From assembly GCF_031851795.1 (NCBI RefSeq), contig NZ_CP134696.1:372001-436000 (forward strand): DNA of 64,000 nucleotides, in the 5' to 3' direction. Below the pieces are notes generated by a model that did no database searches, was not told the DNA's origin, and saw only the letters and a list, made by a program, of their open reading frames with translations. This stretch comes from Pontibacter sp. G13 (GTDB taxonomy: Bacteria > Bacteroidota > Bacteroidia > J057). Below are positions 55,500 to 63,256 of this stretch, in pieces. The stretch's first letter is position 1. The number at the start of each line of letters is the position of its first letter. The position numbers and the translations under genes are program-made.

Positions 55500-55740
55500 A
55501 GGAGGGATAAAGCGTGCGGATGGCCTGCGTGGCGTGAAGAGCCTGGAGGATTCAGTCGGTAGAGTCAGCGTTTAGGGCCAAGGGAAATGGTGCGGATTGG
55601 GAGCATCAAACCTGCCCTATTCAGGCATGTTTCCACCGACCGAGCTTCGCGAGTCCGGAAGGGTCTGACCCGGTGCCATCCGGTCCATGAGACAGCCCTC
55701 TTTCCAAGCTCACCGGGGCACGCCCAACTCCTTGCCAAAA
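55500..55740 (-). repeat. Dispersed composite intergenic repeat, copy C
   Basis: Read on the minus strand, block 1 (55729 to 55631) begins GTTGGGCGTGCCCCGGTG and ends CCCTTCCGGACTCGCGAAG, CTCGGTCGGTGG. Block 2 (55560 to 55514) reads ACCGACTGAATCCTCCAG, then TCACGCCACGC, GGCCATCCGCAC. Order and spacing match copies A and B. It is enclosed by hairpins at 55443-55472 and 55772-55800. Confidence 0.8.
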
Positions 55741-55771
55741 ACATCTTCCCCTATCCCGTTTGAAAACAAAC

Positions 55772-55800
55772 AAGGGATTGCCGCAGGAGAGCAATCCCTT
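55772..55800 (-). terminator. Hairpin downstream of DUF2892 gene
   Basis: AAGGGATTGC (55772-55781) and GCAATCCCTT (55791-55800) form a perfect 10-bp stem. On the minus strand it is followed by GTTTGTTTTC, a weak T-run, 140 bp beyond the DUF2892 stop. Confidence 0.6.
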
Positions 55801-55940
55801 TCTTCATCAGGTAATTGAGATACCGATTCAATCTATCTACCCTAGTGTCAGTAGCGCTCGATTCGGGGACCAAAGCAAGACCCGACCTTTCGAGATACTT
55901 AACCTGAAATTGAACGAGCTAGTTGTATGTGTAGCGTCCC

Positions 55941-56156
55941 CTAGTGTGTTCCGTGATGGTGCCCTCCGCGAAACAGGTTGAACAGGTCATAGGCAGGACA
56001 ATATCCCCCCAGGCCAGTGAGGGTGAAAATAGCCGCTACGATAAATCCAACAGTGGCTAGCCATCCGACCAGTACGTTGGCGAATACGAGGATGAACAAT
56101 ACCATCGCTACGATCAGTCTCATCCTCCGGTCTGCAAATCCCATATTAACTTTCAT
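55941..56156 (-). CDS. DUF2892 (YgaP-like) inner-membrane protein
   Basis: 71 residues. It starts MKVNMGFADRRMRL, the conserved cytoplasmic N-terminus of DUF2892, and has two membrane segments (IVAMVLFILVFANVLVGWLA and TVGFIVAAIFTLTGLGG). It then continues YCPAYDLFNL, matching the family C-P-x-Y motif. The tail is His-rich (GGHHHGTH). Members are often found near sulfur-transfer or stress genes; the biochemical role is unknown. A 14-bp palindrome-like site lies 51 bp upstream. Confidence 0.85.
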   Translation of the reverse strand: MKVNMGFADRRMRLIVAMVLFILVFANVLVGWLATVGFIVAAIFTLTGLGGYCPAYDLFNLFRGGHHHGTH

Positions 56157-56206
56157 AGTCCTTATTGTTAGTGGGTGCTTGCCGAATGCCTTTGTGTCTC
56201 ATGATG

Positions 56207-56220
56207 GTATTTGTAAATAC
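56207..56220. promoter_or_regulatory. Near-palindromic site upstream of DUF2892 gene
   Basis: GTATTTGTAAATAC has perfect 6-bp arms around a two-base centre. It lies 51 bp before the DUF2892 ATG, in the promoter zone. It could be an operator; the regulator is unknown. Confidence 0.35.
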
Positions 56221-56333
56221 GGAAATAGGCTGCCCGGAGCCGGCGATTTGACGCAGGTCCGGGCAGGATTATTCATGGTCAAGAGACTGCGAAAAGTCTA
56301 CTTTTCACGCTCGAAGACTATTCGACACACTCG

Positions 56334-56816
56334 CTAGTCCATCCACGCATGTCCGTAGGGTCCATCTTGGGCGAGGGCACGCGAATAGGCAGTCTGTTTG
56401 GCAAAATTCATGATGAGATAGGGTTGTCCATCGATACGGATCATGGCGTATTTGTCGGCCCAATCGATCTCCACCTGCCGCTGTGCGATATCGGGAATAT
56501 GGCTGAAGGGATTGGCAAATGCCTCCAAGAGCGGGGGAGCTTGCCCGCTTTCCATGTAGGAGAGGATGTTGGTCTCATTCTTGACGGGGGGATGGGTGCT
56601 GCACAGAAATCCCACGAATTGGAGTTTCTCGGGTTCGGCGAGCATGGCATAGGCCCACACCGATTGGCCATCTTCTTCGAGGACAATCTTGTATTTGCCC
56701 TTCGGATCGGTGCTTTCGAAGGTATAAGTAGGGGTCTGCGATGGCGCCTCGTGGACTGTGCAGCCCAACAGGAACCAGCCGAGGCATATCCAAGCGATTC
56801 TCGGGAACATATCCAT
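56334..56816 (-). CDS. Hypothetical lipoprotein
   Basis: 160 residues from the ATG at 56816 (56810 is also possible), chosen because it begins a lipoprotein signal MDMFPRIAWICLGWFLLGC (Cys19); longer in-frame starts place it internally. The mature part has beta-rich sequence such as YTFESTDPKGKYKIVLEEDGQSVWAYAML and KYAMIRIDGQPYLIMNFAKQ. I recognise no named domain. It follows the photolyase gene by 108 bp on the same strand and may be co-transcribed with it. It probably sits on the periplasmic face of a membrane; function unknown. Confidence 0.65.
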   Translation of the reverse strand: MDMFPRIAWICLGWFLLGCTVHEAPSQTPTYTFESTDPKGKYKIVLEEDGQSVWAYAMLAEPEKLQFVGFLCSTHPPVKNETNILSYMESGQAPPLLEAFANPFSHIPDIAQRQVEIDWADKYAMIRIDGQPYLIMNFAKQTAYSRALAQDGPYGHAWMD

Positions 56817-56924
56817 GAATTGTGCGAACGACCACACGGATCGATTCATCACACCGAACGTATGGAAAGATCCGAAACTATCCATTTCAAGAATCGGATC
56901 TTTCAAACATTCGTCAAGACAGAA

Positions 56925-58217
56925 TTACCCCAATGCTTGCTTGTAGGTATCAATGGCCCGTTGGCGTGCTTCCTTGTGATCGACGATGGGTTTGGGATAG
57001 GCGGGGGTACCAAATTCGGGGAGCCATTTGCGGATGTATTGGCCCTTGCCATCGAACTTCTTGAGCTGCGATTCGGGATTGAACACCCGGAAATAGGGGG
57101 AAGCATCGCACCCGCAACCCGCGGCCCATTGCCAGTTGCCATTGTTGGAGGACAATTCGTAATCGAGGAGTTTTTTGGCAAAATAGGCCTCGCCCTTGCG
57201 CCAGTCGATCATCAGGTGCTTGGTCAAAAAGCTCGCCACGACCATCCGGACGCGATTGTGCATATAGCCCGTCTGGTTCAATTCCCGCATCCCGGCATCG
57301 ACCATCGGATAGCCGGTCCGCCCCTCGCACCAAGCTTCAAACCACGCTTCGTTCATTTTCCAGGGGACGCGCTCGTACTTTTCCTTGAAGCAGGTATCGA
57401 CGACTTTGGGGAAATGGTGGAGAATCTGCATGAAAAACTCCCGCCAGATCAGTTCTTTCCAAAACGTCTCGCTGTGCTGACGTGCGATGCGAACCACCTC
57501 TCGGATGCTGACCGTTCCAAATCTCAAATGAGGCCCCAACTGGCTACAACCTTGAATTGCCGGGAAGTTTCGACGCTCCTCATAATGGGCCACTAGATCT
57601 TCGGACACATCAAAGGGAGCCACTTGAATCTGCGAACGCCTGAACCCGATTGCCTCTAGCGTCATGGGGGCCGGTACTTCGCCTTGAAGGAATCGGTCGG
57701 CATATTCCGCTACGACTTCCTCTTCGATCATGGAAGGGTCGAAATTGGCAAACCATTTCCTGCTGTACGGCGTGTAGACCGTGTAGGGCTTGCCATCATC
57801 CTTGACGACCTCAGACTGCTCGAAAATGACCTGATCCTTGACGAGTTCGAGCATGCTGCCTTGTGATTGCAGCCACTCACCCACTTGTCGGTCTCGCTGC
57901 GTAGCATAAGGCTCATAATCTCTGACGGCAAAAACCGTATCCACTTGGTGGTTCTGGAGCAATTGGGAAAACACCTCTTGCGGATTCCCATGAAAAATCC
58001 GAAGGCCACTCCCCCATTGGACCAATTGGCGATGCATCACCATGAGAGAATCGTGAATAAAACTCACACGGGCATCGTCTCGCTCCAATTCATCCAGAAT
58101 ATCTGGATCGAAGATAAAGATCGGCAGGACGGGTTTTCCCGAGGTCAAAGCCGTATGCAAGCCACGATGATCGTGAAGTCGGAGATCTCTGCGAAACCAG
58201 AAAATATGGACACTCAA
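56925..58217 (-). CDS. phr: Deoxyribodipyrimidine photolyase (class I CPD type)
   Basis: 430 residues of the photolyase/cryptochrome family. The antenna-binding Rossmann domain starts HIFWFRRDLRLHDHRGLH. The FAD-binding domain carries LIWREFFMQILHHFP, GRTGYPMVDAGMRELNQTGYMHNRVRM, IDWRKGEAYFAKKLLD, NNGNWQWAAGCGCDASPYFRVFNP, and the terminal WLPEFG.P.YP.PIVDH. This is the layout of class I CPD photolyases, which use blue light to split cyclobutane dimers in DNA. The start codon is TTG at 58217; no ATG lies upstream in frame before a stop, and the conserved N-terminus begins at once. It is preceded by a CIA30 gene and, further upstream, a Crp/Fnr regulator on the same strand. Confidence 0.94.
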   Translation of the reverse strand: MSVHIFWFRRDLRLHDHRGLHTALTSGKPVLPIFIFDPDILDELERDDARVSFIHDSLMVMHRQLVQWGSGLRIFHGNPQEVFSQLLQNHQVDTVFAVRDYEPYATQRDRQVGEWLQSQGSMLELVKDQVIFEQSEVVKDDGKPYTVYTPYSRKWFANFDPSMIEEEVVAEYADRFLQGEVPAPMTLEAIGFRRSQIQVAPFDVSEDLVAHYEERRNFPAIQGCSQLGPHLRFGTVSIREVVRIARQHSETFWKELIWREFFMQILHHFPKVVDTCFKEKYERVPWKMNEAWFEAWCEGRTGYPMVDAGMRELNQTGYMHNRVRMVVASFLTKHLMIDWRKGEAYFAKKLLDYELSSNNGNWQWAAGCGCDASPYFRVFNPESQLKKFDGKGQYIRKWLPEFGTPAYPKPIVDHKEARQRAIDTYKQALG

Positions 58218-58303
58218 TGCGTTAGGATTGTAGGGTGAGTAGCGAAAACCTGTTGAAGGCCTTTGCTGATGAGAACTGAGGGAAAATGGGGAATGTTATG
58301 GGA

Positions 58304-58885
58304 TCAATCTTTGGGGGCAGATCCGTCTGCATAGGCTGAGATTTCATCCACTTCCAACTGGAAAGCTCCTGCTTGCTTGGCTGCAATCAGAAAGCCCACC
58401 TGCCGGATGGAATTTGGATCAAGGTCAGGCATCTGACTCATCATCCGACCTCTGAAGGTAGGGGTAAATTTCTCGAAAGGGACCAGCACTTCCTTCCATT
58501 CGTCGGCGGGCAAATACACGTCATAGCGATAAGCCAATCCATCGAAGTACGCACTTGAGCGAACCCGTAAACTATAGGTCTTGCCGTCTCCCTTCAATCG
58601 AAAACGAATGCCTGCATAGCCAGACAGATCCCGCTCTGGCATCAAAGCCCTGGTGGAGGCAAATCCGCCGTTGTTCTCTAGCGAGACATTGCCCTGAAAG
58701 ATCATCGTCCCTGCATTTGTGGCTTGTACTTCGCTTTGGGAACGACCGCCCATCACCCCATCGTTGACGATCACGAATGCCTCGATTTGTTCACTCGTGT
58801 CGAAGTTGAACCATACCAAATCTTGGGACTTCAAAGGAGAAAATGCCATCAATCCGAATAAAGCTATCAAACAAAATTTCCACAT
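58304..58885 (-). CDS. CIA30-domain secreted protein
   Basis: 193 residues from the ATG at 58885, which begins a signal peptide (MWKFCLIALFGLMAFSPLKS). The mature protein is a jelly-roll of the CIA30 (complex I intermediate-associated protein 30) family. Landmarks are NDGVMGGRSQSEVQ, MIFQGNVSLENNGGFASTR, GIRFRLKGDGKTYSLRVR and KEVLVPFEKFTPTFRGR. Bacterial members are often found beside photolyase-type genes and have no established enzyme activity. The photolyase starts 86 bp downstream on the same strand. Calling it a carbohydrate-binding-like sandwich is an inference from the fold only. Confidence 0.85.
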   Translation of the reverse strand: MWKFCLIALFGLMAFSPLKSQDLVWFNFDTSEQIEAFVIVNDGVMGGRSQSEVQATNAGTMIFQGNVSLENNGGFASTRALMPERDLSGYAGIRFRLKGDGKTYSLRVRSSAYFDGLAYRYDVYLPADEWKEVLVPFEKFTPTFRGRMMSQMPDLDPNSIRQVGFLIAAKQAGAFQLEVDEISAYADGSAPKD

Positions 58886-59109
58886 ATAGAAGCTGTAAAA
58901 GGGTTCCTCTATCAGCGGCAAACGTCCATTTTTAGCATTCCCCAATGGACCCATTTTTCGGACATCCCGAAGATGACGATCAAACAAGGCGGAATGAGGG
59001 CCTCAGGATGGGCGTTTCGCTTCAAAACACTAAACCTTAAAAAGCTTCGAATTGTTAAGCATCCACGGGTAAAAATTGTTTGGAAAAATTCGAATATGCA
59101 TGGAAATGG

Positions 59110-59697
59110 CTATCGATCTTTGCCGTGGGCGACTCGGCGTTTGATGCGGCTCAAAGATTCTGGAGCCACCCCAAGATAGCTCGCGATCTGCTGCTGAGGC
59201 ACGCGCTGGACGAGATTCGGTCTATCCTCCAACAACCTCAGGTACCGCGCTTCTGGATTGGAGGTCATGAAGGCTGCGAATTGCTGCTGGGTTTCGCCCA
59301 ATACCTGAGCCGTAAAAGCCCTTGTCATCGCCTCCAGTTTGGGATATTTGCCATACATGGCGGCCTCGGTTTCTTTGGTACCGACCATCAGCACACAATC
59401 CTCCAAGCAGGTATAGCCATGATCAGCGGGTATCTCCTGCATGTAACTAGTAACCGATACGACGGGCTGGTATTCGGTATAAAACTCGAGGGTCCGCTCC
59501 GTACCGTCGATTAGCTGATATTTTCGGACGCACCCCTTCAGGACAAAGTAACATGCTCTGGAGACCTCTCCTTCCGCCAGCAATTGAGCCCCTTTGGGAA
59601 ATTCCTCTACAATCAAATCTCGGCCAATTTCTGCCAATTCGCTTGCGGAGAAATCTGCCAATGTCGCTAAGTAGGTACTCAATTCGGGGTGGATCAT
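59110..59697 (-). CDS. Crp/Fnr-family transcriptional regulator
   Basis: 195 residues from the ATG at 59697; an ATG ten codons earlier (59727) is also possible. The cyclic-nucleotide-binding barrel spans about 10-120 (FPKGAQLLAEGEVSRACYFVLKGCVRKY). A dimer helix is followed by a winged helix-turn-helix (about 150-190, QQQIASYLGVAPESLSRIKRR). There is no cysteine cluster of the FNR type, so the signal is not an iron-sulfur cluster of the classical kind. It precedes the CIA30 and photolyase genes on the same strand (224 bp gap) and may regulate them, though nothing in the sequence proves it. Confidence 0.9.
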   Translation of the reverse strand: MIHPELSTYLATLADFSASELAEIGRDLIVEEFPKGAQLLAEGEVSRACYFVLKGCVRKYQLIDGTERTLEFYTEYQPVVSVTSYMQEIPADHGYTCLEDCVLMVGTKETEAAMYGKYPKLEAMTRAFTAQVLGETQQQFAAFMTSNPEARYLRLLEDRPNLVQRVPQQQIASYLGVAPESLSRIKRRVAHGKDR

Positions 59698-59789
59698 GGG
59701 ACGAGCGTTAGATATGAGAATATGCATTCAAATTAACAACAGAAGCGCTAATTGCCCAAGGGAAACGCGAACAGGCTTCCATCAACAAA

Positions 59790-59826
59790 TCGCGGATCAG
59801 CCGCTGGAAAGCGATCTGATCCGCGA
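59790..59826 (-). terminator. Terminator hairpin after SGNH hydrolase gene
   Basis: TCGCGGATCAG (59790-59800) and CTGATCCGCGA (59816-59826) are perfect 11-bp inverted repeats located 25 bp beyond the minus-strand stop at 59851. Only a weak T-run (GATTTGTTG) follows. Confidence 0.65.
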
Positions 59827-59850
59827 ATATCATCTCATGGAGGTTCCTCA

Positions 59851-61686
59851 TCAGTGCATCCTTACCAGCTGGTAAATTGTCTGGAACTCCTGTCCTGTTT
59901 GGAGGATCAGTTCCATGACCATCAATCCCCCTTGCGGCCGAGCGGTAATTTGAGGTTCCCAGTCCAAGATGATGGGATCTACGCTGGCCTCATATCCCCA
60001 GCGTTCGGTACATAATTCGCGTCCGGCAAGATCGAAAAGTCTGGCAGTCAACCGACCTCTCATCGGCGCTCGCAATTGTATGTGCAGTTGGTTTTCAAAA
60101 GGATTTGGGAATATCGAAGGCTTCGAATTGGTGGTCAATGGTTGAAATAACGAAGTCGCAGTAGAAATGCACAAACCGGGAATCTCCATATCCTTCACCC
60201 GCTGATACAGAATCGCATGAGCGGCATCATTCATGTGGACACCATCGCCGGAATCGTAGGCTAAAGCCAGCTGGTCTGTAGAATCTGCGAACCCTGTCCA
60301 GAAATCAATGGATCTCGCCCCGAATTCCGCGATAATGGAATCTCGAGTGTCCGTTTGAATGGCAATCGTCGTTGGGTTGCCGAAATTGCGCGGCTGGGTA
60401 GTGCAGACGAATAGCTCGATTCCGTTGGCCTGTGCTGTGGAATCCATCTTGCGGAAATTGGCCATTTGGGTAGCGGGACCATATCCACGGCCTGCGTCAT
60501 TGGAAGGCATATTGACGACAATGGCAAAGGGATTGAATTCCAACGCCTTGGTGATATTTCTGAGGGTATCAACCACGATTCCCGAGCCTGCGGGGGTTGC
60601 ACTTCCCGTAGGCAGGATGTGAAAGGTGGTGTATCCTCCTCGGGCGAGATTGACCACTTCCAGACGCGTGTCCTGACCTGTCAGCGCTTTGCGGTAGCGA
60701 TTTACCCAGGTGCTATCGGGATGCGAAGGACCTGATCCAGCAGCCGTGGAAGAGCCCAGCACCACGATTGTACAGATCGTGGTATCTGTACCGATTTCAA
60801 AAGCGCTGGTACTCTGATCTAGCAAAGTATCTGCTTCCATCCGAATCAGTGCCTGGGTAGTGGGGGTATTTGGGACCATCCAATCATAGGAGCCAGCGCC
60901 GGCAAAAACGGTATCGATGGCCTGCCAGGTCTGGCCCAAATCTGCGCTGAAACTCAGGATCGCTTGCCCAACATTTTCACTTTCCCACACGATGTGGGCA
61001 GTTTTGCCTACTTGCCAATATTCCCCGCCATCTGGTGTCGTCAAATCCAAGGTCACGGGGCCAGCAGGCGGAACCGCATCGTAGATCAATTTGACGACCC
61101 CCAAATAAAAGAAGCCATACTCATTGGTGTTGTTGGGTCCGGAGGTGGCCGTGATGGTCAATGTGCTATCCAAGGCAGGCATCAATTGGGCCACTACCAT
61201 AGAATCTGTGTTGGAAGCGACATCGAGAAACAGGGTATCAGAAGTGAGACCTTGAACTAGGTATCGGGTTTCTCGATTGTCGGAGGCCGTCCGGGAAGAA
61301 AAGATCTGGACTGTGTAGATCTCCGTGGGGTCCAAGTGGTCAAACTGAATCGCACCAGAAGGATTGACCTGTCCCCCGAACAGGGAGTCATTTCCAAAGA
61401 AGCTATCTCCACTTGCCTGAGCAGCAATTGCCAGTGCAGGATCTGGCTGAGTGGTACCCGATTGATTGACGCCGTTGAATTCGTCGGTCACTGCAACGGA
61501 AATCCCCGTGGAAAAGCCCTGATGATTGTAGAGATCCGGCAAACTTCCTGTACGGGGAAGTGTGAGATTGTTCCAAGGAAATGGGGAGAGATTGCTGCCG
61601 AGGTCGAGGAGGAGGGTATCTTGCTGGGCATGGACGGAGCCCCAAAATCCCAAAAGCGTAAAGAGGATAGATGCGTATTTAATCAT
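59851..61686 (-). CDS. SGNH/GDSL hydrolase with Ig-like module and T9SS sorting domain
   Basis: 611 residues from the ATG at 61686 (MIKYASILFTLLGFWGSVHAQ signal). The order is a beta-rich N-terminal domain (about 22-205), an Ig-like module with TTPDGGEYWQVGKTAHIVW (about 215-300), and an SGNH esterase domain (about 303-500). In the last, Ser313 is the predicted nucleophile (VVLGSSTAAG), PSND holds the block III Asn and DGVH supplies the Asp/His pair. A T9SS C-terminal domain follows (PSIFPNPFENQLHIQL). SGNH enzymes remove acyl groups from carbohydrates or lipids. Block I reads GSS instead of the usual GDS. The Ig-like module also occurs in the protease at 50043. Minus strand, 34 bp before a hairpin-containing gap. 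Confidence 0.85.
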   Translation of the reverse strand: MIKYASILFTLLGFWGSVHAQQDTLLLDLGSNLSPFPWNNLTLPRTGSLPDLYNHQGFSTGISVAVTDEFNGVNQSGTTQPDPALAIAAQASGDSFFGNDSLFGGQVNPSGAIQFDHLDPTEIYTVQIFSSRTASDNRETRYLVQGLTSDTLFLDVASNTDSMVVAQLMPALDSTLTITATSGPNNTNEYGFFYLGVVKLIYDAVPPAGPVTLDLTTPDGGEYWQVGKTAHIVWESENVGQAILSFSADLGQTWQAIDTVFAGAGSYDWMVPNTPTTQALIRMEADTLLDQSTSAFEIGTDTTICTIVVLGSSTAAGSGPSHPDSTWVNRYRKALTGQDTRLEVVNLARGGYTTFHILPTGSATPAGSGIVVDTLRNITKALEFNPFAIVVNMPSNDAGRGYGPATQMANFRKMDSTAQANGIELFVCTTQPRNFGNPTTIAIQTDTRDSIIAEFGARSIDFWTGFADSTDQLALAYDSGDGVHMNDAAHAILYQRVKDMEIPGLCISTATSLFQPLTTNSKPSIFPNPFENQLHIQLRAPMRGRLTARLFDLAGRELCTERWGYEASVDPIILDWEPQITARPQGGLMVMELILQTGQEFQTIYQLVRMH

Positions 61687-61737
61687 CCACGAATATAATA
61701 CCAAAAAGAATTATTCGAAATTTGGCAATAGAAGGCA

Positions 61738-63054
61738 TCACCCCATGAAAAAATACGTCCGAATGAAGGTCTCGGCTTCGGGGTCTCCCAACTCTTTGGA
61801 GATTTGCAGCTCTTCGAACGCCTCCTCATTGCGGCCCAACTCGAACAGGGTAGCTCCGCGGAAAAAATGAATGTGCCGCAGCTCAGGGTCTAGGGAATAG
61901 GCACTCTCGAGTTCCAGCCAAGCGTGCTGATATTTTCCCAACGCCATGAAGTACCTGCCCAGATTGAGATAGCCTTCAGCCAATCCACGGTCTAGGCCAA
62001 GTGCGTATCGAATGTCGGTGTAGGCGCCTTCCAGATCTCCACGTTCTACCTTGACGAGGCCTCTAAGGCTTAAGGTTGAGGGGTCGGCAGGCCTGAGATC
62101 CAGAGCTGCATCCGTATCTGACAGAGCGTCCTCCCAATTGCCCAATTGAGCATGAAGTCTCGCTCGGAGATACAACCATTCGGGTAGCACTTCTTCGTCT
62201 AATGCCTGCGAGACATCCTCCAAAGCGGCGTAGTAATCCCCTTCCATCTCAAAAGCCTTTACCCGAACAATGCGGTCCTGGGGATCGAGCTGATCGGCAG
62301 ATTCCAGTCTTTCCAAGGCATAGAGGACACCTTGCGCATCTTTCACCCCTTCGTAGGCTTCAGCCAAGATCCTCAATTCTCCGGGTTCCAAAGGCGCTTG
62401 TTCGTCAGCCTTTTCCAGCATATCGATCACCCAACCATAAGCTTCAGACGCACGGTTGTTGTCTTCGAGAAACGTGGCGGATTTGCCCGTCATGAGCAAA
62501 TCTTCGGGATCGTTGATCTGGCGACGTCGAAGCTCGGCCATGAGTTCCATCACCTCGACATGCCGATTGGCATCTTGGAAGATCTGGGCGGCTTTTCGCC
62601 AGACTGTCACCGAAAATTCAAGGTGCTTGATGGAATGTGTCAGATCTAGCGCAGCCATTTCATACTGGCCGTCCTTGTGGTAGGCCAGCGATCGTGAATA
62701 GAGGATAGGATTGGGATTGCGGGTCATATCCACCCCGCGATTGTATTCCGTGATGGCTTCCTTGTAGTTCCCCAACGCATGCAATGCCATTCCTCGGCAA
62801 TGATGCCAGTCGCTTGATACTTTGCCTTTCGTAAGCTCCCAAATATCGTCCAGCGCTTCTAGACAATGGTTGTACTCATCTGCATAGTATCTCGCCCACG
62901 CTTCCATTTCCAACAGCACAAGATGGTCCGGCCGCATTTCCAAAGCTTCCTCCAAGAATGGAATCGCCTTGGCATGCTGCAAGGTCGCGAAGTAATACCG
63001 CGCACGATCCTCCAAAAAAATGAGCCGAACTTGTTCCTTGAGTCGCGAGAACAT
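61738..63054 (-). CDS. Tetratricopeptide-repeat protein
   Basis: 438 residues with no signal peptide, built almost wholly of TPR helices. Clear repeats include AKAIPFLEEALEMRPDHLVLLEMEAWARYYADEY, GMALHALGNYKEAITEYNRGVDM, ARLHAQLGNWEDALSDTDAALDLRPADPS and LGRYFMALGKYQHAWLELESAYSLDPE. TPR proteins act as protein-interaction scaffolds; no catalytic domain is visible and the partner is unknown. It lies between two T9SS cargo genes on the same strand, 51 bp upstream of the SGNH hydrolase start, but a role in secretion is only a guess. The N-terminus (MFSRLKEQVRLIFLEDRARYYF) already looks like the first repeat. Confidence 0.88.
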   Translation of the reverse strand: MFSRLKEQVRLIFLEDRARYYFATLQHAKAIPFLEEALEMRPDHLVLLEMEAWARYYADEYNHCLEALDDIWELTKGKVSSDWHHCRGMALHALGNYKEAITEYNRGVDMTRNPNPILYSRSLAYHKDGQYEMAALDLTHSIKHLEFSVTVWRKAAQIFQDANRHVEVMELMAELRRRQINDPEDLLMTGKSATFLEDNNRASEAYGWVIDMLEKADEQAPLEPGELRILAEAYEGVKDAQGVLYALERLESADQLDPQDRIVRVKAFEMEGDYYAALEDVSQALDEEVLPEWLYLRARLHAQLGNWEDALSDTDAALDLRPADPSTLSLRGLVKVERGDLEGAYTDIRYALGLDRGLAEGYLNLGRYFMALGKYQHAWLELESAYSLDPELRHIHFFRGATLFELGRNEEAFEELQISKELGDPEAETFIRTYFFMG

Positions 63055-63187
63055 ACCAAAAGGTTTTACCTATCCAATTTAGCGGGTAGAATTTCAAGGT
63101 ACAAACGCAGAAATGGGAATAAAGATCGAATTGGGCTTGAAGATTTCTTCGGATGGTCGGCAGGAAAGACCCACCGATCTACTCGGC

Positions 63188-63235
63188 AAAAACCCCAACC
63201 GCCCGCGCAACCTACTGATAGGTCGTGCGAGCGGT
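63188..63235 (-). terminator. Terminator of T9SS protein at right edge
   Basis: An imperfect stem (ACCGC..GCGC..CCTA with TAGG..GTGC..GCGGT) spans 63198-63235. On the minus strand it is followed by GGGGTTTTTGCC, a good T-run, 21 bp after the stop at 63257. Confidence 0.7.
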
Positions 63236-63256
63236 GGCATCTAGCTCATGGTTCGT

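Larger units (their letters stand above)
55422..55940. other. Intergenic region: two terminators around repeat copy C
   Basis: Contains the protease terminator (55443-55472), repeat copy C on the minus strand (55500-55740), and a hairpin that can terminate the minus-strand DUF2892 gene (55772-55800). A 73-codon frame at 55760-55981 overlaps the hairpin and the DUF2892 gene and is not believed. Confidence 0.7.

Noticed and set aside
55760-55981. A 73-codon plus-strand frame
   Set aside because: It overlaps a terminator hairpin and the well-supported DUF2892 gene on the other strand.
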